Below are positions 20,615 to 32,425 of a DNA stretch of 64,000 nt, piece after piece (position 1 is the first letter of the stretch; every line of letters starts with the position of its first letter). The notes beneath the pieces were generated by a model that saw only the letters and a program-made list of their open reading frames with translations, ran no database searches and had not been told where the DNA came from. A program made the position numbers and the translations under genes. The DNA comes from Phosphuga atrata (Eukaryota; Arthropoda; Insecta; Coleoptera; Silphidae). The stretch spans positions 1 to 64,000 of the forward strand of contig CALYMW010000354.1 of the NCBI GenBank assembly GCA_944588485.1, given 5' to 3'.

Positions 20615-21609
20615 CTTTTAGAACCCATTTTTTTTTTAATTTAATTTTTTAAAAAGACCACAACAAACAAAATATAAATACCCTAATATAACATAACCCA
20701 AGAACATTTTTCATCTTTCAATTTTTTGTCCCTTATGCAGGCAAAATATAATTCAATGGTGTATACGTAACTTTTTTAGTATTCGTGAAATATCATTTAA
20801 TCAATTTTTGAGGTTCACCCATTTTCCTTAAAATTCTCCACCTGTATGTTTCAATTTTTCACCCCATATTCAAATAAAACGATTTTCTAAGGGTGGACAG
20901 ACATCAAACGCTATTTTTGCATGTGTGAAATACGATCCCACGAATTACCGAAAATCGCTTATTATCCGTTTGCTAGAAAATCGCAGGGGAATAGGTGTAA
21001 ATGCACCTTCGAGTATATTGGATTATCGTAGGAAAAGTTCGGCAATCCATTTATTTTGGGTAATCGCTCATGTTGTTCATGGATATCAAACATTAAAAAA
21101 CAAACGATTTTGGGGCTGTTAAAAACATTTTGTATTAAAAAAAAATGATGGGCAAACATGGTCAAACGAAGTTTTCCAACACCAAAAAAAACAAAAAAAC
21201 AGTAAAAATAAAAAAAAAAAAATATTAAAAAACCGATTTTGGGTTTCATAAAAAAAAAATTATCGAAAAAAGTGGTGGGCAAATATGGTCAAACGATGTT
21301 TTTTAAGATGCCATTCTCAAAAACAGCAAAAAATTCATTTTGGGGGGCTAGGCCCCCGATTATTTTTCTATAATATCTTTTGAACGGAATGTGGGCAAAC
21401 AAAACTATTTTGTGGTCAATCATGGTCAAATCTTGGTCAAACGTATCCCATTTTAATTTTTTTTTTCAATTTCGGGGGGCCATCTTCACGCAGCTCACAA
21501 GATGCATTGATTTAATTAGTAAAGCTGTCCCAAAGCGGATGTTATTATCACTTTTCAATTTTTAGTAGGCATTGTCTATGTGACTGTATAAATCGTTGTC
21601 AATTTGAAC
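20615..21609 (-). repeat. Right inverted arm of the foldback/NOF element
   Basis: Inverted and diverged counterpart of 16491-17229, aligned through GTGGGCAAATATGGTCAAAC, GGGCAAACAAAACTATTTTG, CAATTTCGGGGGGCCATCTT and TTAGTAAAGCTGTCCCAAAG. The outermost ~50 bp (21560-21609) has no counterpart on the left. Contains A-runs and the same CCCCAAAAT-type subrepeats. Confidence 0.7.
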
Positions 21610-22225
21610 TTAATAAACTTCTGCAGGAATTTCGACCTCAAAATCATGCCAACGCAATTCGAGAAACACACACAACTAACTACGTACTTGGAAATCTCCC
21701 AACAACGCCCTAGGAGAATTTCAGATTGACCACATAGCGGCGTCCACGAAAAGCACCAGTGAAATTATTAATGTTAAGACAGGAAAGGAGTTTTCGAATC
21801 CGATCATCATCTCCTACAAATCAAAGTGAAATTATTACCCAACAGACAAATCAAGAGAACCAACAGAACTTTCAGAACAGACCAAGAATACCTACAATTA
21901 AACAAAAAATAAGTCACAGAAAAAATTAAGAGAATTGAGAGTAACAAATGGACAGAACTGTCAGGAAAAATGAAAGAATTGTTAAAATTGGGGCAACCAC
22001 CGAGAAAAAGGAAACACAGATGGTGGAACATGGCATCCGACAGAGCTATAGAAGACAAAAGACAAGCCCGGAAAAAATTTAACAGCCCGAACAGAAGAAA
22101 ATCAGGAAAAGAAGGGCAAAATTCTATGGACACATACATAAGATGAATGAAAACAGACTCACCAAGAAGATTTAAAAGAATGCTGTCTTTTATAGCAAAG
22201 GACGAAGTAAAGAGACCACCTGCTT
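21610..22225 (+). pseudogene. RTE-type LINE, continuation after the foldback insertion
   Basis: Resumes with ELINFCRNFDLKIMPTQFEK in the frame expected after GEILIN, then an FQIDHIAA-like stretch near 21720 (end of the endonuclease), and a lysine-rich linker (RKRKHRWWNMASDRAIEDK). Several frameshifts and stops. It ends at about 22225 where an unrelated CR1-like LINE begins, so the reverse transcriptase part of this copy is absent. Confidence 0.65.
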
Positions 22226-23385
22226 CCAATTCTTAAAAGATATTATTCAGCAACTGGAGGAGCAAAATGTGCCAAGCAGGATACTCCTACATCTCTCAAA
22301 AGCGTATGACACAGTAGACCATGCCATTCTAGCGAGAAAAGCATCTAGCTATGGAATTTGGGGCGTGGCGCTCGACCTAATCACAAACTTTCTAAAAAAT
22401 AGAGTTCAGATAACAAAAATAGTCCGCGGGCAAGGGAGGGAGAGATCGACACCCAGAGTCATTAATATGGGGATATCTCAGGGTAGCATCCTAGGACCCC
22501 TATACTTTACATGAACGACCTCCCAGACCTAAATCTACAAAATAACACGAGAAACGTGACTATAAACTATGCAGACGACAAAAGCATACTGATAGGAATT
22601 AGGTCAATAGATTCCATACCGACTAACATCAATAGCTCCTTGGGAATATGAAAAACTGGTGTAACGAAAATAGACTTATTCTGAATCATGAAAAAACTAT
22701 GATCACCATATTTATATCCATACGGGATACAAGACCATACAATAGGATGACTACAAACTCAAATAGTACTATTTAACTACAGAACAATGTAAAACTGCTT
22801 GGGATCCACTTCGATGATACACTAGGATGGACAACGCATACAGCGCAGCTTATTAAAAAACTAAATAAAGCTGTATATGCTATGAGGACCATGAAAAAAT
22901 TCCTGAACAGGGAAACTATGAAGACAGTATATTACGCCAACTTTCACAGTCACCAACGTTTCGGTATAATGTTTTGGGGGAGAGGAATACTAACAAATGA
23001 TGTATTTAAGATTCAGAAAGAAGCAATAAGAATCATATATAATTTAAATTATAGGGAAACATAGAGGGCAGCTTAGAACCGCGAGAATCCTTACAACTAT
23101 TGGCCACCTACGTTTTTGAGTCGATAATATTCATAGTAAAGAACAAAAATCTATTTCAAGAATTTAAGGTGAAGAACGTCAAAGAGACACGTAATAAGAC
23201 ACAGACTAAAGCTAACAGAAAAGATACCGCCGTATAGTAATATGGAACTTTTTAACTCGTTACCATTAGATGTAAAGACACTACCGATGAAGAATCTAAA
23301 GAAGGAACTCCATCGTATCCTTATCGATATAGAACCATATTCATTAATGGAATTCCTGAACCAGATAAAATTATATGAAGATTAA
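22226..23385 (+). pseudogene. Reverse transcriptase and C-terminal domain of CR1-like LINE
   Basis: Motifs in order: LLHLSKAYDTVDHAIL (22290), GISQGSILGPL (22480), NYADDKS with YADD at 22568-22579, KLLGIHFDDTLGW (22795), IKKLNKAVYAMRTMKKFLN (22850), FWGRGI, then IPPYSNMELFNSLPLDVK near 23230 and an end at about 23385. There are at least four frameshifts or stops. The protein is typical of LINEs lacking RNase H. Confidence 0.8.
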
Positions 23386-23545
23386 AGACACATTTCATTT
23401 AGCGACACTATATGCATACTTTACACTATGCATACTATACACCAGTACACTATGTATACTATGCATACTTTATGTTATTTGTAACTTAAAGTTGATCAAC
23501 TGTAAGCTTATTTAATAAAATAAACTGTTTTGAATTTGAAGTTCA
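22226..23545 (+). mobile_element. CR1/Jockey-like LINE, 5'-truncated
   Basis: Starts inside the reverse transcriptase (no endonuclease) and runs to a 3' end near 23545 with AATAAAATAAACTG and TTTGAATTTGAA. 5' truncation is usual for LINEs. A minus-strand LINE at 63500-64000 has a related C-terminus and a similar TTTGATTTTGA 3' end, so both probably belong to one broad family. Confidence 0.75.
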
Positions 23546-23599
23546 AATTTAATAGACATGAATATGCATGGATAGGAGAGTAAAAGTTCAAAGAAACTA

Positions 23600-24045
23600 G
23601 TTACTTCTAATGTAGTTCTAACGGAAAACTAGCCTACTTCTACTAGAAATCTAGTCTAGTTCTAAAACAAGACTAGCCTAGTTCCGCAGGAAGGCTAGCC
23701 CAGTTCTACAGGAAGACCAGCCTACTCCTACAAGAAGACTAGCCTAGTTTTGCAAGAAGTCTACCCTACTTCTACGAAAAGTTTAGCCCAGTTCCACAAG
23801 AGAAACCTAGTTCTACGAGAGGACAAGTCTAGTTCTATAAGAAGGCTAGAATAGTACTACAAGAAGACTAGAATAGTTCTAAAAGAAGACATACTTAGTT
23901 CTATGAAAAGACTAGTCCAGTTCTACAAGAAGACTAGTCTAGTTCTACAAGAGGACTACTCTAGTTCTACAAGAGGACTAGTTTAGTTCTATAAAAAGGC
24001 TAGCTTCTTTCCACAAGAAGACTAGCTTAGTCCTACAAAACAAGA
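23600..24045 (+). repeat. 22-bp tandem repeat
   Basis: About 20 degenerate copies of AGTTCTACAAGAAGACTAGT plus CT. The clearest register is 23918, 23940, 23962 and 23984. Units differ by several substitutions and a few lost bases. The GACTAG core is also present in the complement of the 14-bp minisatellite, which may be chance. Confidence 0.85.
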
Positions 24046-24459
24046 AGTAAAATTGGTTTCATTAAATATAAATGAGTGTGGAATTTGCAAAATCTGGGTC
24101 GAGTGTGAGTTTTTCAAGGAAATCGATAATTTGCGTTTTTTTTTATTCTGTTGAATTCTTTTGATCTCCCTAATTAGGGTCAGCCACGCGAAAACTATTT
24201 AGTCCATCGGATTCCTTAATACTCGTCGAGTACTAACGCATGAAAAAAGCGCACAAATTGGCACGGTTTTTTTTTCTTCTTCTTGCACGCGTTAAGAGGA
24301 AATTAAATTAGTCGCAGTATTTAACGTAAACTCTGGCTTAATTTATGTAATTAACTTAATACTGTAATTGGTCACGCCATGGAACATTATCAATATGAAC
24401 TGGGTAGTAAATTGAACAAGTTTTATGAAGACAGACTACAAAAACTGATTTTCTTAGTC
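24046..24459 (+). other. AT-rich spacer, no gene seen
   Basis: Unique-looking sequence between two tandem repeat tracts. No motif or long frame. Confidence 0.4.
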
Positions 24460-24690
24460 TCACCTTATCTGTCTGATTTTGTCTGTCTAGTCTTGTCGGT
24501 CTTCTCTTTTCTGTCTAGTCTTATCTGTCTAGGTGTATTCATCGAAGAACATCTTAAATGGGATGTTATGATGGACGCTTTATTAAAAAAATAACTCTAT
24601 AGTCTTGTCTGTCTAGTCTTGTCTGACAGATAGGACTAGGACTAGATAGACAAGTTTACACAGTCAAGACTAGACGGGCAAGCTAGTAAT
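24460..24690. repeat. Relic of the 14-bp minisatellite, both orientations
   Basis: 24460-24535 and 24600-24625 contain degenerate TCTGTCTAGTCTT units. 24626-24690 contains the complementary form (ATAGACAAG, CAAGACTAGACGG). A short inverted head-to-head relic separated by about 60 bp of other sequence. Confidence 0.7.
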
Positions 24691-24732
24691 AATAGCTAGT
24701 AATAATAGCTGGTAAAAATATGTGAATTACAA

Positions 24733-25323
24733 ACTTAAAACAAACGGAACACAGCCTGAATATATAAATATATTCAGCCTTTCCGGAGCTCTATAACAAT
24801 TATTGAGTCTTTTTAGGGCTACCAAAACAAATCTCACATGAAATTTGTAAGTAATTTTATAGCTTACAGTCCATCTTCGTGGCACTCAACAAAAACCATA
24901 AAAATAACATTGTTTTTAAGCTCAATTCTATCTTATCAGTTCAATCAATAACCTGCTAAGTTCATGTCTCTCTCACAAAATGTCACAATTATAAACATCT
25001 AATCCTAAACACCACATGGGTTTGCAAGTAAGTGGTTTACAAACTATTGTTCATGGAAGCAAAGCTGTGTTGATGAGAGATAAATCTCGAAACGCATCCA
25101 CAAATGGCTACCCTAAGGTATCGGAAAGACATGAGCTTAAAAATAATGTTATTTTTATGATTTTTATTGAGTTCACGAAGGTGGACTGAAAGCAATACAA
25201 TAACTTACAAATTTCATGTGAGATTTATTTTGGTAGTCCTAAAATGACTCAATATATGTATAGAGCTCCGGAAAGTCTGAATATATTTTTATATTCAGGC
25301 TATGTTCCGTTTGTTTTAAGTTT
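24733..25323. mobile_element. Pogo-type MITE, copy B
   Basis: Ends CTTAAAACAAACGGAACACA at the left and the complement ATGTTCCGTTTGTTTTAAG at the right. Internal blocks CGGAGCTCTATAACAATTA, GTCTTTTTAGGGCTACC and AACCATAAAAATAACATTG are shared with copies A, C and D. It is palindromic but the inner arms have decayed. It borders the ~281-bp satellite. Confidence 0.8.
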
Positions 25324-25324
25324 G

Positions 25325-27490
25325 AGTTTTGTTTTAGGTATAAACAGGCTATATATAAAACAGGCACAAATTGCTTTTTGAAAGAAAATATTAGATAGAC
25401 GTTTAAGGCTAGAAGCAGAACAGGCTATACGTAATTATTGTGTGGCAAAAATATAAATATTAGGCAGACAACGATCTAAAATCAATTGGTGATTAAATAA
25501 TTATGTACCAAAAGTTCGATATAGGACAAGTGAAAATAATATTAGACAAGTTTTGTTTTAGATACAAACAGGCTAAGCTTAATTATTAAGATTAATTAAA
25601 CAGGCACAGGTTAATACATAAAACAGGAAAAAATTGATTTTTTAAAGAAAATATTAAACAGACGTTTAATACTAGACACAGAATAGGCTATACCTAATTT
25701 GTGATTGAATTATTGTGAGCAAAATATAAATGTTAGGAAAAGAACAGGCTAAAAGTAATTGGTGATTGAATTATTATGCACTAAAAGTTCTATATTGGTC
25801 AAAAAATGAGCTGAAAATAATATTAGAAGAGTTTTATTTTAGAAACAAACAGGTTAAAATTAATTATTAAGATAAATTAAACAGGCATGGGTTAATACAT
25901 AAAACAGGCACAAATTTATTTTTGAAGGAAAATATTAAACATACGTTTAAAGCTAAAAACAGAATAGGCTATACGTAATTTGTGATTGAATTATTGTGTG
26001 GACAAAATATAAATGCTAGGCAAAGGACAGGCTAAAATCAATTCGTGCTTGATTAATTATGTGGCAATAGTTTAATATTGAGCAAAAACAGGCTTGAAAT
26101 TAATATTAAACGGGTTTTGTTTTAGATACAAACAGGCTAAGATTAATTATTAAGATTATTTAAACAGGCACGGGTTAATACATAAAACAGCCACAAATTG
26201 GTTTTTGAAGGAAAATATTAAACAGACGTATAAGACTAGAAACAAAATATGCTATACGTTATTTGTGATTGAATTATTGTGTGGCGAAGATATAAATATT
26301 AGGCAAAGAACAGGCTAAACGTAATTGATGCTTGACTAATTATGTAGCAAAAGTTTAATATTGAGCAAAAAACAGGCTGAAAATAATATTAGACGAGTTT
26401 TATTTTAGAAACAAACAGGCTAAGATTAATTATTAAGATTAATTAAACAGGCATGGGTTAATACATAAAACAGGCATAAATTGCTTTTTTGAAAGAAAAT
26501 ATAAAACAAACGTTTAATGCTAGACACAGAACAGCCTATACGTAATTTATGATTGAATTATTGTTTGGCAAAAGTATAAATGTCAGACAACGAACAGGCT
26601 AAAATTAATTGGTGATAATCATGTGGCAAAAGTTTAATATTGGACAAAAAACAGGCTGAAAATAATATTAGACGAGTTTTGTTTCACATATAAACAGGCT
26701 AAAATGAAGTATTAAGGTTTATTAAACAGGCACGGGTTAGTACATAAAACAGGCACAAATTGCTTTTTGAAGGAATATATTAAACAGACGTTTAAGACTA
26801 GAAACAGAACAGGCTACACCTAATTTATGACTGAATTATTTTGTGGCGAAAATATAAATGTTAACCAAAGAACAGGCTAAAAGTAATTGCTCATTAAATA
26901 ATTATTTATTATTATACAATATATTTATTTATTTATTATGTGGCAAAAGTTTAATATTGGGCAAAAAAACACGCTAAAAATAATATTAGAACAGTTTTGT
27001 TCAGGCTAAGATTAATTATTAAGATTAATTAAACAGGCCCGGCATAATAAATAAAACAGACACACACTGCTTTTAGAAAGAAAATATTAAACAGACTAGA
27101 AGCAGAACAGCCTATACATAATATTTGATTGAATAATTGTGTGGCACAAATATAAATGTTAGGTAAACAACAGGCTAAAAGTAATTGGTGCTTGATTAAT
27201 TATGTGGCAAAAGTTTAACATTGGGCAAAAAGTAAGCTAAAAATAATATTAGACGAGTATTGTTTTAGATATAAACAGGCTACGATTAATTATTAAGATT
27301 AATTAAACAGGCACGGATTAATATATAAAACACAAATTGCTTTTTGAAAGAAAATATTAAACAGAGGTTTAATGCTACACACAGAACAGGCTATAAGTAA
27401 TTTGTTATTGAATTATTGTGTGCAAATATAAAAATGTTAGGCAAAGAACAGGCTAAAATCAACTGGTTATTGAATAATTATGTGGCAAAA
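25325..27490 (+). repeat. ~281-bp satellite, about 7.5 units
   Basis: Units start with a GTTTTAGATACAAACAGGCT-like block at about 25332 (shortened unit), 25554, 25838, 26118, 26401, 26680, 26999 and 27260, giving spacings of 279-284 bp apart from two altered units. Each unit contains AACAGGCACGGGTTAATA, TAAAACAGGCACAAATTG, a GAATTATTGTGTGGC block and TGGCAAAAGTTTAATATTG. The motif ACAGGCT recurs several times per unit. No coding capacity. Pogo-type MITE sequence lies on both sides. Confidence 0.9.
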
Positions 27491-27492
27491 GT

Positions 27493-27822
27493 TTTCATGA
27501 ACAATAATGCAAACATGGAAGCAAAGCTGTGCTGATGAAAGATAAATCTCGAAACTCGTCCACAGATCCACTTAAAGTATCGGAAAGACAGGATCTTAAA
27601 AACAATGTTATTTTTATGGTTTTTGCTGAGTGCTACGAAGGTGAACTGAAAGCTGTAAAATAACTTACAAATTTCATGTGAGATTTGTTTTGGTAGTCCT
27701 AAAAAGACTAAATAATTGTTATAGAGCTCCGGAAAAGCTGAATATATTTATATATTCAGGCAGTGTTCCGTTCGTTCTAAGTTTGTATCATTATCTATAA
27801 CGTAGGATGGTTTCGCCAATTG
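27493..27822. mobile_element. Pogo-type MITE, copy C (right half only)
   Basis: Begins mid-element (GGAAGCAAAGCTGTGCTGAT, CTCGAAACTCGTCCACAGAT) and continues to the terminal CGGAAAAGCTGAATATAT, TCAGGCAGTGTTCCGTTCG and ATTATCTATAACGTAGGATGG. The left half is absent where the satellite begins. Confidence 0.75.
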
Positions 27823-28847
27823 TATATGTGAATTAATTTATTCCGTTGGGCAAATTAGATATATTTTTGTCATTCTTAGGAGCAAAACCGTAATATAGTT
27901 GTGTCTTGTATATTCTAATCCAAAAATTATTTCCCGGAAGTGGACAAAACTGGATAGATATATTGTGGACTTCGTTGGTGATTTCTACTGCGACCTTTAT
28001 AGATCTGTTGTTTCCCACCCTCTTCCTCTAATCGTTGGTATACGTGCCCATTTAGAGCGCCTTCTCTAGTCCTGCTTCCTTTACGATTTCCAGGATGTAG
28101 AAGGGATTCAGGGATTGCAACTCAAACTAGATAGATAAGACCATGCTAGATTTATATACGATAGGTTTTGAGGTTTTTCTGTCCGTCTAAAATGGAAATA
28201 GTTTTGCAGAAATAACGTCCAATTATCGTTTTAATTAAATCTCGTTTTGCGACGAAAGCACAAAGCATATGAGGACAGCCGGAGATTTATGGCGCGATTT
28301 TATCTGGAAGGTTTTTTCCCCTTTCTACGCTTAGACAAAAGCCGCACGGCGTTGATAACTGGCCAACCTTAATCAATTGAAATTAAAACTAGAACTCACC
28401 GAGTCTCACCTCACTTATACTAGCTTACTTAACTACACCGTTGTCCACGTGGTCAACTCTTATCTATTTAGTCTTGTCTGTCTAATCATTATCTCTATAT
28501 TTTTACGATTTTTCATAAATTAATTTAACCGTAATATATCCTCTCAAAAATCTTTTTTTTTTTGAAAGCGCAATAATTCCATTCGAAATAATTATAATTA
28601 ATAAATCAATAATCAATAATTGTTGATTATATCTAATACGATTCGTCCGCGGAATGGGATTAGCGACTTGTCGATGCATGCACTTCTTGTTAACTTTTAT
28701 TGTTAATATATTATACAATATTATTAACAAAAATATTATGTTAAATATATAGCACACAGACAAAGAGGCCTTGATAGCCTTTAGTTGCAACAATAAATGG
28801 TTTTATTATTTATAGCGGACACAAGGACTCGTTGGGTCAATTTAAAA
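27823..28847 (+). other. No recognised gene
   Basis: AT-rich sequence. A minisatellite relic (TTAGTCTTGTCTGTCTAATC) is at 28465-28487. Short open frames on the minus strand have no recognisable domain. Confidence 0.4.
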
Positions 28848-28985
28848 ATTGGTATTTAATCTAGCAGCGTCTCGTGTAGAACTGCCTGTCTAATATTGGC
28901 TATCTAATCCTGCCTCTCTCCATTTGAACCGATTATTCGTACATACTAGTCCACTGTATTTAATAAGACGGTCTAATCTGCATAA
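28848..28985 (+). repeat. Dispersed ~130-bp segment, copy 1
   Basis: Matches 47794-47931 in the same orientation with a few differences. Shared blocks are AGCAGCGTCTC, CTAATATTGGCTATCTAATC, CTCTCCATTTGAACCGATTA and AGTCCACTG. The other copy is attached directly to the end of minisatellite array 3. Confidence 0.85.
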
Positions 28986-31088
28986 TGAAAAATCTTCCAC
29001 GAGCCCTGTATGTACACTTCGGGTGGATATTTTATTATTATTAAATAATAAAATTTAATAGATTTAAAGTGTAAGAAACATCGCAGCCGAATTGATTAAC
29101 GTTTCCCAATGTTTTTAAATTGTTCCAAACACAAACCCTAAAATATCTCAATTTACTGAAAAGACGGCTGATATCTGTTTGGTGTATGTGGAGAGGGATA
29201 TAAATTGTGTTCGTCCTGGATTTGTAAGTTGGAGGTTGAAAAAGATCCGTTGGTCGCGGTGACGCGGTCGGAATACAAAAACGTTTTGCGGAGAAAAGAC
29301 AAAAACAGAGCAAAAATAGAATACACAGGAGAGACGAGAGATCCCAGTTGGAGGAGAGAAAGAAACGGCCGGACAGGCGTTATGAACGAGCGTCCTTGGG
29401 CCATTGTTGCTATTCAAATGTCACCGCGAACGAACGCGAGACAAAATAAAGAGCCTATAAAATCAATATGATAAAAATGGTATTTATTGCCCCGACTCGT
29501 GTGTGCCGCAATAAAACAAAAGCACTAAAAAAACGAGCGATTCTTGCAGCAGCAACAGAAGAAGTCTGGAAAAAAGTACCAACAATGGAGGTGGAAAAAA
29601 ATACGGCGACTAGCCCCCAATCTAAACCTCATTGTTCTCACAATTAAAATTACACCAATAATAATAATAATATCGCGTCTTTCCACAGTACATCATAATA
29701 AAATATAATTGCTGATAATAAACGGCATACGGTCGGATTCCTCATCAATTACGGCTCATTAGAAAGAGAGGAATGTGATTTATAACGAACGACGGACTCG
29801 CATAATCGAACCTAAACTATTTTTATCCGACGATATTGAGCGAGGATTAAACGAATAATCGCTTTTTCTCTTCAGCATTAAGAAAGAAAAGAACTCTCGG
29901 AAAGCAAAATTCAGGAATAGTTTTATTTTTAGTTATTTAAGCAAACTTTATCTAGGTCAGAGATTGCGAATTTATGACCCGCAGGTCAGACACTGGCCCA
30001 CACAGGCTTTTTCAGTGACCCAGGATTTGATTTTCTAACTTCTATTATTTTCATATTAAACTCAACCACAAAGGTATGGATATTAAATATATAAAAAAGA
30101 AATTTCTTCTCCAATCATTGTATTTTAAATATGTTATCTACTCGCACACCAAAATGAACACAAAATAAGTAAATTATTGTATGTAAAGGATCATTATTAT
30201 AATCGAGTATAAAAGCGTAAAAATCGTGCGTAAAAGTCCAATGTAAATCAAATGGAGTTTCATTATTAAATAATTTCTGTTTGTTGTTACTATCGAAACA
30301 ACTCGTGTCACTAAACAAAAAACATAGACGTAGTGAAAATTTTCCGACCTCAATTAAAATTGACTTAATATTAAGTCTCGGCCCCTCCGTCTGGATTTGT
30401 CTGGCTCTAACATAACTTAATCTAAACCAGATTAAATCTACGTTTACCTAGATTACATCGACAGCGACCAAATACTGTTCCCGTCGCTGTGACCCGTCGC
30501 AGCCTTATTACTAGTTAGCAACTTATGCCACGGTGGCGCTGAACGTTCTAAGAAACATTGGTTCTATTCAATATCTTAAGCAGAATATTCCAAATCCTTT
30601 AATTGGATTTCATTGTATAATACATCAGGAATTTTTATGGACTTATTCATTAATTCGACACCAAAGGAGGTAACTTCTTATAAAGCATTAGAGTTTTGTC
30701 TAAAGAGATTTTGACTAACTTGTTTACTTCTCCTGATATCATCCCTTAAAGTTGACTTCGCCCAAATTGAACGTTCACTCGGTTTTTGCAATTTTTTGAA
30801 AAAACAAAATTGCAGAAAATTAGTTAAAACAACTTTTATTGAGAATTAAATTCTTCATAACTCAAATTTACTTCTGTCTGTTACAAACACTTTTGTCTAT
30901 TTCATCTAGGTTCTGAGTAATAACCTGTCATACACTCAGCTGTTTTTTTCAAATTAACCTGCTATTAAACCTGTGAAGTAAATATCAATTTCTTATAACG
31001 GCATGCAAAATTTTTGCAATTTTTAAAAAGATTCTTAGACAACATTAAATTTGCAACAAGTTTTGTCTAAAACGTTTCTCTAAATTCT
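28986..31088 (+). other. Intergenic DNA without recognised gene
   Basis: Mostly AT-rich. A more CpG-containing stretch at about 29200-29460 supports overlapping short frames on both strands (90 aa or less) with no domain; it could be a host regulatory or 5' region but nothing shows that. 29940-31080 holds only low-complexity and unique-looking sequence. Confidence 0.35.
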
Positions 31089-31290
31089 TTACTTTATTGT
31101 GTGTCAGTCTGTCCGACTGTCCCTATATGTGGCTGTTTGTGGAATCGTAGCTACTAAACAAATGGACCGATTTTGATGCAGTTTTTTTTATTTGAAAGCT
31201 GACGTGAGCGAGGAGGTCTTTAGTTAGGATCTGTTTACGCGCATGATGATCTTCCGTTCATTTCCTTCTTGACAAAATTAATGTGGAACC
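31089..31290 (-). mobile_element. Partial copy of the 41132-41696 element family
   Basis: Reverse complement matches 41385-41590 with divergence: GATTAATTTTGTCAAG, CTCGATCACGTCAGCTTT, ATCAAAATTGGTCCATT, GAGCTACGATTCCA and CAGCTACATATA are all represented. No TIR is visible on this copy. Confidence 0.7.
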
Positions 31291-31314
31291 AATTTGACAC
31301 AAGTGTTTGTCTAG

Positions 31315-31845
31315 TGCAGTGTTTTCTAAAGGAATATATGTGTATCCAAGGAATTAAACATTACATTATAAGGCAAAATCGGATAAAAAATATTACAAAT
31401 CCTTCCTTTATTCATTTCTTTATTCTTTATGAATTCTCTTTAAGACAGTTTCTGCTTTCTATATATACGTAAAAACAATATGCAATCATATTATCGTGAG
31501 CAATTAGTGTTATCGTGTTCTTAGCAAGTAATGTAACTATTGCTGACTTAAAAATGATAAAAGTAACAAAATCATTTAAAAACAGAATTTATCACAAGTT
31601 TGTTTTGATTTGTATTAATTATCAAAGATAATAAAGATGAAATGTTTGCAGATTCACGTCTAATTCATAAGATTGGAACACTTTATAAAAAGTAATGTTT
31701 GATGCACTATTTTTGATGTAATTTAAATATTGTTATTCTTCTTCTTATATCCACTTTGGCACACACAAGAAAATCTTGGAACATGATTTCGTACCCCTTG
31801 CAAACCATTCGCGTACACTTTGGGAAACACTGCACTAGACAAACA
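31315..31845. mobile_element. hAT-like element ends inside a longer inverted repeat
   Basis: The left end CAGTGTTTTCTAAAGG and right end CTTTGGGAAACACTG are hAT-type termini. The flanks are inverted rather than directly duplicated: 31267-31314 (through GTGTTTGTCTAGTG) pairs with 31846-31884 (CACTAGACAAACAC). A roughly 60-bp inverted repeat therefore encloses the element. The interior is AT-rich and non-coding. Confidence 0.6.
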
Positions 31846-32346
31846 CTTGTGTCAAATTGGTTGCACATTAATTATGTCAAGAAGTTCACTTAACTTTTTA
31901 GTTAGATATTATTGCTATTAGTTATTTTGTCTGGTTGTCTGGTACCATATGGATCGGATTATCGAGATTATACTATATAAGAGTCCTCGAGCGGATCGAT
32001 GGCTGGTTCGATGGTATTTTTGAATTAAAAGCAAATGAATGAATAAGGTATATATTTCCGACTAATTTTAGGACGCTGAATCGATTAGTAAAAACTACTG
32101 TGTCACTGTGAAGTCACTGTGATAAGCCGTTCAAAAGTTATGCCATCGTGAAATTGCACTAAGTTTTGAGTTTGATTGGTTGTAACTTAGAAATTAGGCA
32201 AAAGAAATGAAAATGGCTTAGACAATATTTGTAGAAAATTCCATTGTCTTCCCAAACTTTTTGATGTTGCGGCTCCCCTGCAAGTCATATCGATAAACCA
32301 CGGCCCCCTATTTTTTTTTAGAATTGGGTTACGTAAAAAATAGCTT

Positions 32347-32350
<4 letters not shown>

Positions 32351-32398
<48 letters not shown>
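32351..32398 (+). repeat. (TA)n microsatellite, left arm
   Basis: 48 bp of TA. The mirror tract in the right arm (37466-37517) is 52 bp, one of the few differences between the palindrome arms. Confidence 0.95.
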
Positions 32399-32402
<4 letters not shown>

Positions 32403-32425
32403 ACTTTTCAAAGAAGTTCATTGAA

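Larger units (their letters stand above)
16491..21609. mobile_element. Foldback/NOF-like composite element
   Basis: A 5.1-kb insertion into the RTE endonuclease gene. Flanking duplications TTAATAAATTT (16480-16490) and TTAATAAACTT (21610-21620) differ by one base and both encode the same LIN residues of the LINE, as expected for a target duplication. It has long inverted arms and a decayed minus-strand gene with NOF-like features, the arrangement of Drosophila FB-NOF (MULE-type) elements, whose target duplications are about 9 bp. Later insertions inside are a mariner-type element (17230-18566) and a pogo-type MITE (19800-20606). The right arm is about 50 bp longer at its outer end than the left. 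Confidence 0.65.

Noticed and set aside
29041..29471. Overlapping frames of 83-90 aa near 29.2 kb
   Set aside because: Both strands are open over the same bases and no domain, splice signal or similarity could be supported.
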